Part shown: in pieces, positions 1-12,378 of the stretch
Position numbering within the stretch: position 1 is the stretch's first letter
Layout of the letters: each line of letters begins with the position of its first letter
Assembly: GCA_013368375.1 (NCBI GenBank)
Contig: JAACJP010000006.1
Span: 434,001 to 498,000 of the forward strand
Reading direction: 5' to 3'
Length of the DNA: 64,000 nucleotides
Source of the DNA: Tricholomella constricta
Taxonomy: Eukaryota; Basidiomycota; Agaricomycetes; Agaricales; Lyophyllaceae
Notes under the pieces: generated by a model
Seen by the model: only the letters and a program-made list of their open reading frames with translations
What the model was told of the DNA's origin: nothing
Databases searched by the model: none
Made by a program: the position numbers and the translations under genes

Positions 1-2092
1 CCTCAAGGGTCGTATCGAACAGTGTGCGCGTCTAACGTCCTCCTTTCAAAAACTAAACCGTAGAAAGGACCAACGAAGAACTTACCCTCGCTTCTGATAG
101 TTCAGAGTGCCTTTGTGTATGGGCGGCAACCTGTTCAAGGCCCACGCGAACTCCATTCGACAACTCGCAGTCATCCCCTCTCCAACAATGTTCGTTCACT
201 TCGATGACAGCCCGAAGTGTGTTGGTAAGTCTCGCCAAATCACCCTGTTGTGCGGGTGTATTGGACATGGATCCAAAGACGGAATCGGCGAGTGACGACG
301 TCGACAGGATTGAGGACGAAGCATCAATGGAATGTGGCGAGGAAGTAGGGGACGAGGAGAATGCAGCAAACGAGAAGTGAGTCGGCAGATAGGCTCGTCG
401 GAAGGCTGAAGGTGTCCGTACCGCAGCTGCTTCTCGTCTCTTTATGATTCGCTCTGCGAGAATGCATATCCTCTGCCATTGTTCGATTAGCGGATTGAGC
501 TTCCCACGGACAATTCTGCGGATTATAGGACAGGCGGCTCAGGTTATTAGGCATGTGCAATGATAGATGATGGAACGCACGCGAGCTTATCCTCCAGGTC
601 ACTAGGGATAGTCATTTCTTCGATTCGGTCGACACGCTTTGAGACCGACTCTTCATCCAACGAGACGGGAGTCTGCTTTCGCCATGTTTCGAATGATGGT
701 TCGGTCAAGAAAACCGCGAGGAGACCATCGTCCTTGATGATAGGATGATTCCTGGACGCAACGTTAGTCGACAGAGAACACTGATTTTGGATACGACAGA
801 CATCACAAAGCTAAGCGACCTCGCTAGCCCCCGCCTAAAGGATTACAGATTAGAAGGAATGCGTCTGATATTTGAAAGAAGTTCTACCGTCTCTGTTCCA
901 GGAAGTGTTCGTCCGCTGTAGATGACTCAGTCAAATACGAACCGGAAGATACTGGAAGCCAACAACTCACCTCCAACTCTTTTGGGTGGTAATGCGGGGA
1001 AAAGACGGAAGGGATATCGTCGAAGTAGACAATCCCACAGGAACGCGAATTCTGAATATCGTCGAGAAACAGGGGGGCCTCGCTATGGAAATTGTCAGCT
1101 CGGGGATGAATGAGATTGGATGAGTGACCCACGTCGCTCGCAACTTCATACACCATATAGCGATTCAAAATGAATCCTTGTGGACCGAGTAAGTTCACCC
1201 TCACAACTTCTTGTTTCCTCCACCACTCCTTCGGCAGGCCAGTGCCAGCCAAGCTTGATGGTGCACCATTCATAATGCCTCCTCTTGAGTTGTCGAAGCC
1301 ACTCCCACCATATCGGGGGTTCGTATTCCAAGGATCATCAGATGCGTAGGCGGGTGCGGGCGCACGGATAGTCTGAGCGCTGTCTTGTCTGTAGTTGGGC
1401 GCCGGTGGTACGAAAGCGGAAGTTGAAGGTTGTAGCCTGGAGAGATCAAGGGCTGGCTCGGGTAGGGTATTCTGCGACGATAACGCTGCGACCTGTTCGA
1501 TGCTGACGTCTGGTTTCGATAAGGTGAATGAAGGCTGCTAAAACGACGATAAAATTGAGAAATACCTTTTCCAGCCTGTGCCAATGCCACAAGCGCCAAT
1601 GCCACGAAGAACTCGAGCTTCGAAACTCGAGGACGAGAGCTAACCAGGTTGACGATCTAAATATCGTTAAGAGCAGGTATAGAAGCGTTTCAGAAATGGT
1701 CGTCACCTTGTCAATGGTGGCAGCTGGCAAAGACGACGTGCTCAGAACGCGCGATAGAGAGTTCACGGACGTCTCCCCAAGATTGGCAGGATCAACTGCA
1801 GCGAAAGCAATGTTGTAAATGGCAGGTACTGTAGCATCCGCTGTGTATTCCAAGGTCAACAAGGCTTAAAAGGTGAAGTAGTTCCAAATGACATACCAAT
1901 TACAGAACCGAATACAGAGGATGTGTTATGGGGTATGGGAGTAGCAGAGGGGCTAGGAGCAGCACTCCAAGGGTCGAGTCCGTCATCGTAGACAGAGTTG
2001 GCGAGCGGGTTCTCGTCCACGAAACTTCCGCCAAACCCTGGAGTCGAGGACGTGCCTGCGTACCGCTGAGCAGGTCTAGGAGCGTTAAACAT
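1..2092 (-). CDS. MVP1: Sorting nexin Mvp1 (PX-BAR), 3' part beyond window edge
   Basis: Sorting nexin of the Mvp1/SNX8 type, known to bind phosphatidylinositol 3-phosphate on endosomes and to help retrograde endosome-to-Golgi and vacuolar sorting. The start ATG at 2092 gives MFNAPRPAQRY, followed by the usual Ser/Pro-rich N-terminus. An EH-like segment follows (ATVPAIYNIAFAAVDPANLG, about 1,850-1,780). The PX domain carries the phosphoinositide motif RYSEFAFLWDCLLRRYPFRL, spliced around 1,075-1,010. After two short introns come DEHFLEQRR and the conserved HPIVKDDGLLAVFLTEPSF region, then the start of the BAR-like helical C-terminus (270-70). The frame reads on through an intron (about 84-30) to the edge at TLFDTTLEG, so the C-terminus is missing. 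At least eight short introns are implied; their exact junctions were only partly checked. It lies downstream of PMT4 on the same strand, with about 215 bp between them. Confidence 0.9.
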
Positions 2093-2306
2093 GGTGGTTA
2101 TGAAGAGTGCCTTCAAAAAAGACTTGTAACAGAAATCAAAGGCTGGCAAGCGTTCCTTGATCGGCTCACGAGCACTCCGTCAAACCTCCGTCGTCCAGGT
2201 TCAGGCATCTACTCTCCCGCTGACAACAGCATTATGTATTTACAAGACCGATTTCCATAACTAGATAATCTGATGAGTTACATCTTCCTCCAATCCATGC
2301 TCATGT

Positions 2307-5179
2307 TCAAACAGTCTCAGCAGTCTTTTTCGCTGCGAAATGCAGTGTCCAGGTAGTGAGCAACCGTTTGCTGTTCACCTGGGTGCCATCCAGTCTACAA
2401 ACGAAGTCAGTCAGGAGTGCAAATTAAAGATGTAGGTATCGTACCCGGGGGTTCCATAGGTCAGGGGTGCCATGAACACGAACATGGCAAATAAGAAGAT
2501 GCCAAACACGACCAGAATGACAGGGCCTTTGAGGCCGATGTCGGAGTATTGCGACGGGCGGGGACGAGTAGTTGTCGACTGAACGGATATGGGGTAATTG
2601 ATGGTGTCACTCAAGACAAAGTTTAAGACGGCGCCTGCAATCATAGCAGAGGCCAGGTGTGAAGGAAGGTAGTGGTGCACGAAGAGCTGTCGGTTCATGA
2701 GGAAGAAGGGTGCGTAATGAACTCCCCATACGAGGAGGAAGAAACCAGCATTGTTCCAGAGGCGGTTGCGAGGAGCTACAAAGGACATCACCTGAGATTG
2801 GTGGCATGGGCAAGAAAAATGAAAAAGTCACGCACGATCAGGGATGGGTTGAATTCCTCTGCGCCTCGCCAAAAGGTCTGCACCGAGAATGCCAACGTAG
2901 ATGGACAAGGCCACAACGCAGGTCCACCAGCCAATGAGATTTCCGATCAGGTAAATTTGCTTCTGGCTGTCACTCTCGGTCCAGAAACTGATACCGCTGA
3001 GAAGGAATGGCCAGTTGATGGGGCTACTCGCATAGGGATGTGACGCCGTCAACCCCGCGTTGTGTTGCATCATCAACAGTTGCAGCTCGGCGAACTTCTT
3101 TATGAAGCTCATGCTCTTGGGCTCCTTCTTGGGAACTTGTTCACCGCGATTTTTGATGTCCTCGCCGTCTACATTGGACTATTAGCAGAAATTCTGGCAT
3201 AATAAAGCGCGACGCCTCACTTTCATCTGCGATAATATCATCAACAAACCACGTCGCGGTCCTCTCCGTAGGATTCTTATTGCCGTTGATCTCCTGTTGT
3301 TTGAACGCCCAATCAGGGAGCTGTTTGTTGTGTGTCCACATCGAAACTTTCGTAGGGACATGGATCAGCCTAAAGTAACCGGACTTGCTCTTCCATGCCT
3401 GTCCATCATGACTATCAAGAAGGACGACTTGGAAAAGCGTATCGTTATGCCTGGAATGGTCATCCTTCGCCCAGGTTGTGAACTCCTGATTGGTGGGCAT
3501 AAGGGGCGAGGCGACGTCGTGAGTCAGGAGATGGGTGTTGGTGTTCACGTGTAGTAATTGAATAACGTCGTTGTGTCGGACGATCCGCCCACGACCTGTC
3601 TCCGGGAGGGCTTTCGTCGGGATAATTTGCCAATTGTTGTTTGTATCATTGTGCCCATAACCCGTAACTTGTTGACCTACATGGATGCGTTTTTTTTTGA
3701 GTTACTGATGGGAGGGAAGATGCTGCTGAGTTGCATACCTTGGCTACTGACACGGCCATCCTCGTAGGTCAAAGGATACCTTTCGACGTGAGAATGCAAG
3801 AAGACTTTGGAATCCTTGTGTCTCATAGTGATAGTATCGTAATAGCGGATTTCTGAGTGCAGATAATCAGTGTCATCGGCTCAACAAGTCAATACAATCG
3901 AAAGTCGCTGACCGTGACTATTTAGCAGCATTTCGTTGCCTAAGAGAGTTTCCTGGAACGCAGGGCTCATGAAGGTATCGCCAGGGCCAGAATGAGTAAG
4001 GATGGCGAAGTGAACATAGAAGAAGGAGAGATAGATCATAAATGGTACAACGATAAGACCGAAGGCCCGCGCCGCGAAGTGTTTCCAGAAGTGCTCCTGC
4101 AGAAATGTTAACAATGATACGAAAAACAACAATCTCAACGCACCATCGACGGATTTTTCTTGACATCCAAAATATCCCAGAGGTCAATCAGAACGGCGAT
4201 ACCAATCGTGAAGACGGTCAAGATGCCATTGACTTTGGAGCCCCATGTGCATGCCATGAATGTTGCGGTTGCAATTAGCCATGTCCACCATTCCGTTGAG
4301 AACGCCCTAAGAGATACAGTTAGGTTATGATTCAACTTTCCATATTGTTCTCGAGACTCACAGGTATCGAAGTTTGCGGAAGCGGATGTAGGCATAGATG
4401 GTAAGAGCCATGAAGAATATTAGCGTCGCGTCCAAGAGAATGAGACGGGACTGCGCGACGTGTGCATTGTCTATCTCAAGGTAAGCACATGTATCTCAGA
4501 TTTACAGATTGCAAGACATACCAAAAAGAACGATACATGCAGAGAACGCGGCGATGACCGTGGAATATCCACTCTCTTTCATGATAGCATAGACGACGGG
4601 GATAGTAAGACTACCGAGGATGGCTGGAAGGGCTCGCATGCCAACAAAAGGAACATGATTCGTCGTATAACTGTCGCCAATGTTTTCGAACTGGAAGTCG
4701 CCATCGAAACCGACAAACCAGCCTGCCAAACCGAACAGCATCTTGGCGAATGGAGGATGTACATCGAAGTAATATTCGCGGCGGAGATAGTATGACGCGA
4801 ATTTTCCGAAGTGTACTTCGTCAAACCTAGTTTATGAAAGCAGCTTTTAGCCCGTAAACATAGAAGGAATAGCGGCGAAGTCCACGCACACAACCTGGTC
4901 TGGGTGGTTTATCTTATAGAACCGCAACGCGAATGCGAGCGTGGTGAGAAGAGAAACAACAGCTACGCTTCCTTTAGAAGTCTCCAGAAGCAGTTCGATG
5001 TTATTTCGGTTTTTCTGTTGACCATGATGAGTTCTACGTGTTCATCGAGTTGAATAGATACTCACTGGATTTTGATATACTTCACCGACATGTTCGTCAT
5101 CCTGGACGTTATCATTTTCAATATTGGTGGGTTCAAGCGGAGGTTGTTTGCGAAGGCGAGGTTGGGATGAGCCCGCCAT
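2307..5179 (-). CDS. PMT4: Dolichyl-phosphate-mannose protein O-mannosyltransferase, PMT4 family
   Basis: An ER-membrane GT39 enzyme that moves mannose from dolichyl-phosphate mannose to Ser/Thr of secretory proteins. The N-terminal luminal loop holds the catalytic Asp-Glu pair in FDEVHFGKF (about 4,800-4,830), followed by HPPFAKMLFGLAG. A MIR block (about 3,700-3,200) contains THLLTHDVASPL and WKSKSGYFRLIH. The C-terminal membrane segments include NRLWNNAGFFLLVWGVHY and HHYLPSHLASAM. The loop GPGDTFMSPAFQETLLGNEM and the ending LTTWTLHFAAKK fit the Pmt4 branch better than Pmt1 or Pmt2. The last intron (about 2,440-2,397) was placed so that TYGTPG runs into LDGTQVNSKRLL and stops at 2307. The upstream in-frame codon at 5233 is GTG, so the ATG at 5179 (MAGSSQPRLRKQ) is the start. 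About nine introns, many of 50-70 bp. Confidence 0.92.
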
Positions 5180-5846
5180 GGGGAAAGGAGAGTGAGGGTT
5201 GCGCTGTAAGGATACCGACGCGTTGAATGCCACGAAACCAGCTTACATAATCACGATGTTCACTCGAGCTATTCAACGATTATTTGCCGGTTATCTGCCG
5301 CCCATGGCCAGCCTCGTCTACTGGGCTTGACCCGTGGCCATGATGGCGCGACTAGTCATGGAGCTACAACACTCCTCTTTGACGATCCAACCAGCTCGAC
5401 CTTGGTGTCCGCGACGGTGACACGGTCTACCATAAGTCTTTCAAAGTTTGAACTGCAAGCGGAACGCAGATGCTCAGGTTTTATCTTCAGCACAACTCAA
5501 TCACTTTCTTTCGCATCTTTCGCGGATTTGCTTTCTATCATCCTGGGACCGACGCTTATTTTGTCCAACCGGTCTGATAAGAGAGCATCCGTGACTCACG
5601 CGCCAACTGCATAATCTCTCTCTGGCTTCACCGTGATGAGACTCTACACACGCGATGGATCTTGTTGACATTCCGCTTTGAACACCGCATACGTGAAGCG
5701 TACTGGTCAGACCTGGAAAGATAGTCAGTACATCTATCAGAAGGACGACTGACCCATCTTTCCATTGGCATGGCTCGTTACACCCGCACCGTGATCACAT
5801 CTGCCCCTTTTTCCCAAAGAACAAAGAAGTGGTCGCAGGCAACAAC
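5180..5846. other. Intergenic region upstream of PMT4
   Basis: About 670 bp between the PMT4 start and the next putative exon. It holds the PMT4 promoter. Open frames here are short and resemble nothing known. No repeat or RNA gene was recognised. Confidence 0.5.
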
Positions 5847-6182
5847 ATGGATCCAGGAGGTATCAAAGTCGTTATGAGTGGCGATGGCTTCAGTGAGGTA
5901 CGATTTTTACATGATGGATTTCAGTCAGGCACCATATATACTGAGCTTCATTCATCCTCATAAAGAATCACCAAGGAGTATGCAGGAACACCCCTCGTCC
6001 CGTCGCCACGGTTTCTAACTAATGTTGTTCCTTATCACCTGCAGAAGATCCTCTGCACGATATTTTCCGAGCTAAACATATTCAGGTGCATCCCGAGGAG
6101 GAACCGATACGAAAAGTTTCAGTTGTGGGAGGCGGAGGCTAATGGGAAGGAATGCTGCGATCCAACCAAGAACTCGTTATGA
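5847..6182 (+). CDS. Tentative small spliced gene, about 62 residues, no known family
   Basis: An ATG at 5847 opens a 17-codon exon (MDPGGIKVVMSGDGFSE) that ends at a GTACGA donor at 5898. A 147 bp intron with a CTAAC branch-like site near 6015 ends at CCTGCAG (6044). A second exon of 45 codons then runs to TGA at 6180-6182 and contains KILCTIFSELNIFRCIPRRN. The frame is kept across the junction. The product would be small and Cys/Arg-containing, with no recognisable motif. The only support is good splice signals and an open frame, and chance is a real alternative. It stands alone between PMT4 and the tail of the RING/VWA gene. Confidence 0.25.
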
Positions 6183-6665
6183 TTAGATTGCATTTTGGCA
6201 AACACCATTATTTTGTCTCTGTACAGTAGGTCCATCCTGGAAAAAATTCAGGAACCCACGGCATTGTCTGCAGTGGTGCCCATGGCAGATGGGTGAATAG
6301 GCCTCTGAGACTCTAGATAGTCGATCGTCCACAAGAGAAAACGTACTCAGCAAGATACCAACAGTTGATACGCTGTCATGTTGAAAGTTAACTTATAGGA
6401 CCTTATCATGGCAGAACGAACCATATATATATATATCGATTGGTGTCGACAAAACCGTGTCTAACACTGAAAGCCATGTTACATATAATACCGGCGAGCT
6501 CCAGAGATGCAGAAAAGGAGGTGATTACCAAAGGGGTCCAGAAAGAAAAAGAATGGGGTGGGTGGACAGCCAGAGCCTGCGCTCGATAGCAAGATGATAC
6601 AAATACGATAGAGGGGCGCCAAGATAAGAGGTAAAGTAGAGGGAATGAGTAGAAGGGCCAGCACC
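6183..6665. other. Intergenic region with a short AT dinucleotide run
   Basis: About 480 bp between the tentative small gene and the stop of the RING/VWA gene. It contains an alternating AT tract at about 6422-6437 and otherwise nothing recognised. It probably serves as the 3' region of the minus-strand gene. Confidence 0.5.
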
Positions 6666-9600
6666 TCACTCGCGTGCCACCCAGTCAGTGCTACGAGAGA
6701 CCAGCTCAATAGAATTATCCGTCGTCCAAAATAATCGCTCGGTCGCACTTCTGCCGCTCCAGCTCTTCTGGTCACGCAGAATCATGGCCTAACACAAAGC
6801 GATAAATCAACTTGAAGGCAAAAAAATTAAAATTAAGACGTACTTGTTGTGCACCGAAGTTGCGTTGATCATGCGCAAAAAGCTCGACATTATCGTCTAA
6901 TGCCTCCGAGAGTATCTGCAAGTCCTGCAGGATGGCTTGCATCGCCCGGACAGCGGACAACGTCAGGATCTCTTTACGATTGCGGACCGTCCCACCATTG
7001 GCGCTGGGCGGCGGAAGCGACCGCGATATCGTCTGCAGGACAGTCTGCAAAATGCGCTTCGTCTCTCCCATGATCTTCTGCGCTTGTGGGAAATTCCTCC
7101 TTGATACGAGCACAAGTGCACGTGTAATCATGTCAGAAGCGAGGAGCTCCATTCGCCGGCGGACGATCACAGGGTCGGAGACAGTGGTTGGTTGTGGCCG
7201 TGAGCTGCTCGACATCGGCAGAAGGGTGACAGTGAGAAGGACGGGGTGCGCGAGACGCGTCACGTTTTTGGCAGCTGCAGGATCGAAGAAGGACCCATCG
7301 ACTTCGATAACAGGCACCTCGTCGATCATACGGTCCATCATCCCATCTGTGAAGTCAGCGTCGTCGATGGACAGCGAGTCCAAGCCCATGCTTTGCACAA
7401 ATTGATCTGTGGCATTTAGGGCGCGGCCGTTGGGCCGGCGGGACTGGGCGGACTTGTGCATGTCGGTGTTGTCCAGCTCGAGCTCGATGAGCATCTCCTT
7501 TCGCTCCCCGTATCGCAATTCACCGACATCGACGTCGACATTCTGTCCGTCCGAAGCAAGAATCGAAGATGGCCCGCCAGAGACCTTACGGATCTTAAAG
7601 CGATGCCCATCAACGACTTTCATATGAAGCTTCATGTTGAGCAGTCCGATTGACATCATGCCGCCTATGCAGCCGGCGATACAATCACGGAGATCATACC
7701 AGTCCTTTACAAAGGTGTATGTCCCGCTGGTATGGTTAGACATAAGCCAGAGAGATGCGGGATCGTGTGAACGACCGTAGCCGAATGAGTGGATGGGCAC
7801 GTTGGCGGCTTCCGCGCGGGCGAGAACGAGATCCATTTGTGCGCGTCGCGTGCTGTCGGCCGCATCGCTGACCAAGATCATGCCGGAGGTTGGATTACGA
7901 GCTTTCCGTTGCAAAACAACATCCAGGCCTGGGACGACGAAGCTTGTCAGATATCAATAAAGCGAAGTAGCCGCTGAGTACGAACCATGGTTCACCGCAG
8001 TGACGACATCCGTCTTTTCATCCTTCGAGCCTCTTACGAGGAACTCGTCCAGGTGTTCCTCCATTCTGACTCCGAGCTCATCGATGAACTTTTCAAGCCT
8101 AGCCCGACTTTGTGATTTTCCTGGGCTCAAAAATGGCGTCTTCTTGACTCTCCCTGACGGACCGACCTCAAACGTAACCAGACTCAGCCGATCCCTCTTC
8201 GACAGAGATGCAAGGACAAAGTCCAGGGTGGCGCGAATGACGCGGACCTTCAGCTGCGCAGTGCTAGGGACAGCAGTGGGCGGGGGCATAGAAATGACAA
8301 GGATAAGGTCGAGAGGCGGATGGGGAAGAGGAGTCAAGGAGTTGGAAGGTCCCGAAGACGTATACGGTGTCACCAGAGACATTGGCGAGTCGTAGTTGCT
8401 GAGTTCGTCGTCTTCACCGAGCGTCGTGAGTTTGTTGGAATGGTTCATCTGATGCCGTTGTGGCATTGAGCCATGTGATGTGGAAGAGGAGAGCGTAGAC
8501 CGGGATGAGCCGTTCAGCAGGCTGTCTACCGTACTGACCGTTGTCTGAGTGCTGCCGCTCAGCATGCGCATGGCTTTCTGGCTCCCTCCGAATTCCTCCA
8601 TGTTGGGCATGCGCGGGTCTGGCAGCTGCTGCTGGGGTATGCCGTTCTGCGCCTGAAACATATTGACAAGGGCTTGTATATTGTTTTTCCAGGATTCCAG
8701 AGATGAGCGATCCTTGAAGATGAGGATGAATGAAGCAAGCTCGTCTTCCATATCGATTGTGAGGCTCATCTCGCCGGCAGCAGAGGTAGCTGTGACATGC
8801 TTGATATGACGAACGTATATCCGGCCCTTCAAGCGCAAAACACCCTTGGACTGACTCGAAGTCGACATCGTTGATCCAGGATCGGTAAACCCTGAAGCAT
8901 TCGAGAGCAGTCGTCCGAGTCCCCGCTTCTTTTCTTCAACAACGCAAATAATGGCCTCCTTGAAGAGATAAACATAGAATTCCCGTATAGCGGCGTCGCG
9001 TCGGACCGACAACAGATCGTACATCTGCAGTGGTCCTAGGTCTGACAGAGGATGGCCTTTCCAATCAATGATGCGGTTCCTAAGGTCCTCGGTGATTGCA
9101 TTGAATGGCGAATCTTCCTCGTGATGAATGATGGTATTGGGAATATAGGAGTCATGTCCATTTGAAGATGCAGGGTATTGTTCATGTGTTGGCGCTAATG
9201 CGTTATTTTGGTATGGGCGTGGGGACTCGTGTTCAACATGATGGTGGTGTTGTTGGTGACGTTGCCGCGGTTGTGATGGGTGATCTGGGTGTGGACTCGA
9301 ATGACCGGAGTTGTTTTCATGTCGAGAATGACTGCTCCGTGCGTAGTTATCGTTCATGACGGGACCCGGTACATTGCCAGCTACCCGTTTTCCAGGAAGT
9401 TCGATGATAACTATGCAGGTCAAGGGCTGATTCAAGTCGTTTGTCCGCGTCAGAGACGAGAACTCGGGCCGGACCTGGATCGACGGTGCGACAATGTACT
9501 GAGAGTGCTCGCCGTTGGGACCAGATCTGACGGAACCGGTGACCTCTATAGGATCGTCATCGTTTGGATTGAACGGTGCCGCTGGGGCACGACGATTTGT

Positions 9601-10474
9601 AGGGGTGTCGCGTCCCGGATACAAATGGGCTGTCTTGCTATCGCCCATACCTGTGAGAGCAGCAAGTTCTGTGTGATAATTAGAGGGTGAGAGAGCTTGT
9701 ATATGCGGTCTAATGAATATGACGAACTGTTGGATTTTCCTCCATCCCCATCGCCGACTTTCATAGGTCGTCGACATACGCCGCAAACTCCGAGATTGGA
9801 TTTTCTAGGGGCAGTGGAACGTCCTTGATTTGGCGGTGGACCGTAGACAGCAGTGAAGCAAGCCTAATGGATCTATGAGCCCGGGAGAAGAGGAAGGAAT
9901 CTAATTAATTGCACACCTCATGAAGAGCGTGACTGCACTCGGGGACAATGTGCGGCTTCTCGCCAGGGAGGCGAAAGCTGAAGCTGAGGGGCTCTAGACA
10001 GACGGGGCACTCCGCCTCGTCGTCGACAGTCTCGCGGGCGGAGACGACGGGAAGTGGTGCGACGTGCATCGCTGAGTAGGGGTGGGAAGGATGGTTTTCG
10101 CTGGAAGAGGTGGTGGTGGAGGCGGAGTAGGCGGAATGGACGGATGGAGCTCGGTTCTGCTTGCGAAAGACGGACTGGAAGGTCCTGAATGAAGATTTGG
10201 GGGCCGGAGAGGAGCCAGGGGGCAGAGGGGCGAGTCGGGGGGCGGTGTAAGTGGGAGTGAGAGGGAGTTGTGACTGATCGGACGGCGTTGGCGAGTCTCG
10301 ATGGCTTCTCGATATCCAACTGTTGCTGGAACCTGATCTCATGAACAGAAAAAGACAGCGGGCGCCTGCAGAGGGACTTGTAGGGCGAAGAGGACAGGAA
10401 AGGAGAGAAGAGCTTGATTTGAATGCGGAGGTTACCACTAGACTACGATTTTTCCAAGCCTTCTGCTTCGACAT
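6666..10474 (-). CDS. Ste5/Far1-like scaffold: RING-H2, PH-like and VWA domains
   Basis: Large protein with the domain order of the yeast Ste5 and Far1 mating-pathway scaffolds. The ATG at 10474 (MSKQKAWKNR) or an in-frame ATG at 10342 opens a Ser/Pro-rich N-terminus. A RING-H2 finger follows: ECPVCLEPL, CSHALHEACFTAVYG (spliced over about 9,919-9,860) and GVCGVCRRPMK. After a linker with His/Ser/Pro-rich stretches comes a PH-like region (about 9,090-8,640), from RNRIIDWKGHPLSDLG through LRLKGRIYVRHIKHV to SSLESWKNNIQALVNMF. The VWA fold (about 8,330-7,560) starts at LDLILVISMPPP, where the DxSxS metal site is not preserved, and continues through GMILVSDAAD and PIHSFGYGRSHDPASLW. A last intron at about 6,843-6,785 leads to AMILRDQKSWSGRS and a stop at 6666. 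In yeast such proteins link G-beta-gamma to the MAP-kinase cascade. The assignment here is by architecture only. Confidence 0.78.
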
Positions 10475-11399
10475 GCATCTTTGATGTCGATTTCACATTG
10501 TTCCGATATGGCATAGCTTAAAATTTACACCACTTTGCGTCCTAATTCCTTGCCCCCATTGTATCCCCCTTTGTGCGCCACCCCATTGTCGTCCCAGTCG
10601 TCCTCGTCGTCCCCCATGGCCAGCGGCCAGCCCCTTTTCATGCCCACGCTGCCGTCGCAGATCAGAAGCCCCCGGTTCCCATCATCTGGGGGATCTGCCC
10701 TCTACTCTCATGCATCTCGCATCGTCATCTGCCCTTCTTCCTTCTTTCCAGGGCTGTTGGCAGCACTGACATGTGTCTCCAGTTGCGATCCATCATGTCC
10801 GGCAATTCGCGTCTCGGAGCATGCTTCCCCACCCCTTAGGTACCGTTCCGAGGACTCTTGAACGAGTCACAACTTCCACTTCCACAGTTCCTTTTTTTTT
10901 TCGTGCCTGTCGGTTCCAGATCACCTTGAATCGGATGTCCTGGCGATTGCAGTCGCGATTGCGCTCACGATGCCATCCACGATTCACGAAGCAGTGCCCA
11001 TCACGTCAAGCAAATATACAACTGACAGAAGGGCCTGATGTAGCGACATTCGTATGTCTCTCTCCATAGCACCAGGATCCGACATGATTAGACACAAATG
11101 GATAAATTTCGCGTCAAACGGCCGGGTGCTATATTAACAATAGACCGATGTCATCATGCATTGACTTTCTTTTACCTCGGACGACTACAAGTCGCCATAC
11201 TCACCAATGTTTTGGGACGCGCCTTGGACGTGGTCGAATTTGCTATCAATTTGAAATTCTTCAAAGGCCCCTTTCTTAGCTCTGTCATCACCATTGACAA
11301 ACCACCTCAAAACCTTACCAAGCCCAGCTTGTATCGTATACATAACTACTCCACCTTGACCATTCTCTCGCGCTACACAGACCACCTCACAGTATCCCA
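10475..11399. other. Divergent intergenic region (scaffold gene / dioxygenase gene)
   Basis: About 925 bp separating two divergently transcribed genes, so it should hold both promoters. It has a pyrimidine-rich tract with an eleven-T run near 10,891-10,901. Open frames here show no family resemblance. Confidence 0.5.
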
Positions 11400-12378
11400 A
11401 TGGCCACCAGGAAATCTCCACTCGAAGGTTACGAGAACGCCGAACCTCTTTCCAGTACCCTCAATCCTGATAGGTCCCTATACAACCCCTCGACGAACGC
11501 CAAGTCATCTGCCTATGATAGATTTCCTCAACCCATCGACTCCTCGAACAACGGATTTGATTTCCACAGTAAGGATTCCACCCAAGGCCCAGACGTCCGG
11601 CCCTGACTGCAAGTGCCCCTATCCGACAGTTTACTATATGCCCACAATCGAGAGCGATATGAAGTACGCGCGAGAGTTGCATGAACGGATTAGGAGAGAG
11701 TTTCCTGAGGTGAGTTGCTTGCACCTCAACACCCAACGCCAAACTCACCCTCGAGGCACGGCCCCGCCCAAATCGCAGCTACGGATATATCGGTTTTGGG
11801 AAAAACCCGTCGGTAAGCGATCGCTGCTCCTCTGAGGAAGACTTCGAACGGCTAAGCGAGACGCGTGAATATCATACACGCTATCTTATAACTAGGCCCC
11901 CACCCGACAGCCATGTTTGAGGTGAACACATTCACGCCGCATCAGACGGGGGCCCTCTTCTCGTGGCTCACTGTCCATCGAGGCCCATGCTCGTACGTGA
12001 TTATTTTAATCCTGTTGAGATGCTGGAATATTCCATACACGAAGCCTTCGTCATCGTATCGTGATACCTGACGGAAGGTCTGCCCACATATGATCAGCAC
12101 ATGCCCACGACGAGTGCGAATCATATATCATGCGGTAAACTTCTGATGCCAATAGAGAAGCCGACATTCACATTCTCATGTGGCGTCGGCTCTCTCTGTT
12201 TCTTCTCACTTCGATTGATATGTTTGAGGAGTCTATTTCTGATTAGCTTTCTCTGCGCGTGGTGCTTAGAGTGCTTATACATCCCAACACGGATGATGAA
12301 TACAAGGATCACACCGAGTTGTTGTCGTGGATGGGAAAACCTTGGCCACTGTACACAGAGATGCTGAAGAAGCACTAG
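11400..12378 (+). CDS. DOPA 4,5-dioxygenase-like protein
   Basis: Small extradiol-ring-cleavage family protein. In the fly agaric, members make the betalain precursor betalamic acid from DOPA; most homologues have no proven substrate. The start ATG at 11400 gives MATRKSPLEGYENAEP. Splicing at GTAAGG (about 11,567) joins FDFH to IYYMPTIESDMKYARELHER. A second intron (about 11,713-11,780) joins RREFPE to LRIYRFWEKPVG. A third joins PVG to PHPTAMFEVNTFTPHQTGAL. A longer fourth intron (about 11,997-12,269) leads to VLIHPNTDDEYKDHTELLSW and a TAG at 12378. The conserved histidines in FDFHIYY, PHPTAMFE and HPNTDD are the expected metal and active-site residues. Predicted length is about 155 residues, normal for the family. 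The gene is alone, with no pigment-cluster partner nearby. Confidence 0.85.

Noticed and set aside
5180..5233. PMT4 start at 5,233
   Set aside because: The codon is GTG. The ATG at 5,179 is the first plausible start.
11098..11835. A 245-codon plus-strand open frame over the dioxygenase gene
   Set aside because: Only its part around 11,630-11,710 is real exon. The rest reads through promoter and introns in frames unrelated to the family.
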